DNA of 64,000 nt from CADEEN01 sp963783785 (GTDB lineage Bacteria; Pseudomonadota; Gammaproteobacteria; Burkholderiales; Burkholderiaceae_C), in contig CAWAOQ010000011.1 of NCBI GenBank assembly GCA_963783785.1, positions 1-64,000 on the forward strand. The letters run 5' to 3'. Numbering within the stretch: the stretch's first letter is position 1; every line of letters starts with the position of its first letter. The notes under the pieces were generated by a model that saw nothing but the letters and a program-made list of their open reading frames with translations, had not been told where the DNA came from and did no database searches. Position numbers and translations under genes: made by a program. This document shows, one piece after another, positions 63,753-64,000 of this stretch.

Positions 63753-64000
63753 TCAGTCCTCCTCGTGCACGTTGTGCTCGATGTCGAGCTTGTTCATGTA
63801 GCGGGCGTAGTACCAGATGATCACGCAGTACACGATCAACGCGCCCTGCCCACCCATCCAGACACTGAACGGCCAGCCGAAGAACGTGAAGCTCAGGTCG
63901 CGGGCGTAATAGCTGACGACGAACGTCACGACGAACCAGATGGCCAGAAGAATTGCGGTGATGCGCAGATTCTTCTGCCAGTACTGGCGGTGCCTCTCGG
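63753..64000 (-). CDS. DUF4212 small subunit of sodium/solute symporter (5' end beyond window)
   Basis: C-terminal 81 residues visible: RHRQYWQKNLRITAILLAIW, FVVTFVVSYYARDLSFTFFG, WPFSVWMGGQGALIVYCVII, WYYARYMNKLDIEHNVHEED. Two TM helices with the conserved FFGWPFSVWMGGQG loop, as in the small subunit always found immediately upstream of VC_2705-type symporters. The start codon lies outside the window. Confidence 0.93.
   Translation of the reverse strand, partial: ERHRQYWQKNLRITAILLAIWFVVTFVVSYYARDLSFTFFGWPFSVWMGGQGALIVYCVIIWYYARYMNKLDIEHNVHEED

Overview
The window is GC-rich chromosomal DNA of a betaproteobacterium, most likely order Burkholderiales. Grounds for this are the gene content: a Bug/TctC-type solute-binding protein, TRAP transport, a tungsten-type aldehyde oxidoreductase with its own FAD subunit, a PQQ-linked alcohol oxidation gene set, and polyamine ABC genes. 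The genus cannot be read from the sequence. No rRNA or tRNA gene and no CRISPR array was seen.

Layout. 1-2.7 kb: a broken ubiD 3' end, an IS5-family transposase remnant and poorly conserved small ORFs. 3-6.5 kb: a c-di-GMP pair, with a putative MshEN-domain receptor facing a GGDEF-EAL enzyme. 6.6-12 kb: a minus-strand aldehyde:oxidoreductase cluster (FeS subunit, catalytic subunit, FAD subunit, MoaD-like protein) and a YdcF-type gene. A GAF/Fis regulator diverges from it. 13.3-18.1 kb: the ABC/beta-propeller set that accompanies PQQ-dependent alcohol catabolism, plus a Bug protein. 18.2-24.6 kb: a polyamine-type aminotransferase and ABC operon, split by a large palindromic repeat. 25.4-30 kb: a PQQ alcohol dehydrogenase with a lanthanide-type metal signature, a diheme cytochrome and a TonB receptor. 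30.1-32.6 kb: housekeeping genes (PHP phosphoesterase, DMT permease, YciO).

32.7-51.5 kb is the most distinctive part. A LysR gene sits at its centre. To its left runs an eight-gene minus-strand operon: acylating aldehyde dehydrogenase, ThDP enzyme, TIM-barrel isomerase, AroE-like, two AroD-like, HMG-CoA-lyase-like, and a VOC/TIM-barrel fusion resembling 3-dehydroshikimate dehydratase. To its right runs a TRAP transporter operon. Both operons start behind the same ~52-bp promoter/operator sequence in mirrored orientation. A degraded third copy of that operator, followed by the fused first and last codons of a second aldehyde dehydrogenase, lies at 51.3-51.5 kb behind a further isomerase/SDR/Old-Yellow-Enzyme group. 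The quinate/shikimate-to-protocatechuate logic is clear. The aldehyde, ThDP and lyase steps are unassigned, so this is the best candidate here for an undescribed catabolic route.

51.5-64 kb is mostly housekeeping: RidA, PlsY, YbaK, an aldo/keto reductase, an acyl-CoA ligase with a GNAT protein, a hydrolase, then the usual exonuclease / CBS-nucleotidyltransferase / sodium-solute symporter / DUF4212 group. A second copy of the palindromic repeat lies at 58.5-59.0 kb.

Caution: at least nine otherwise well-conserved genes carry single-base frameshifts, several of them self-compensating within about 100-150 bases. This looks more like residual sequence error than wholesale gene decay, so 'broken' genes should be confirmed from reads before any biology is built on them.
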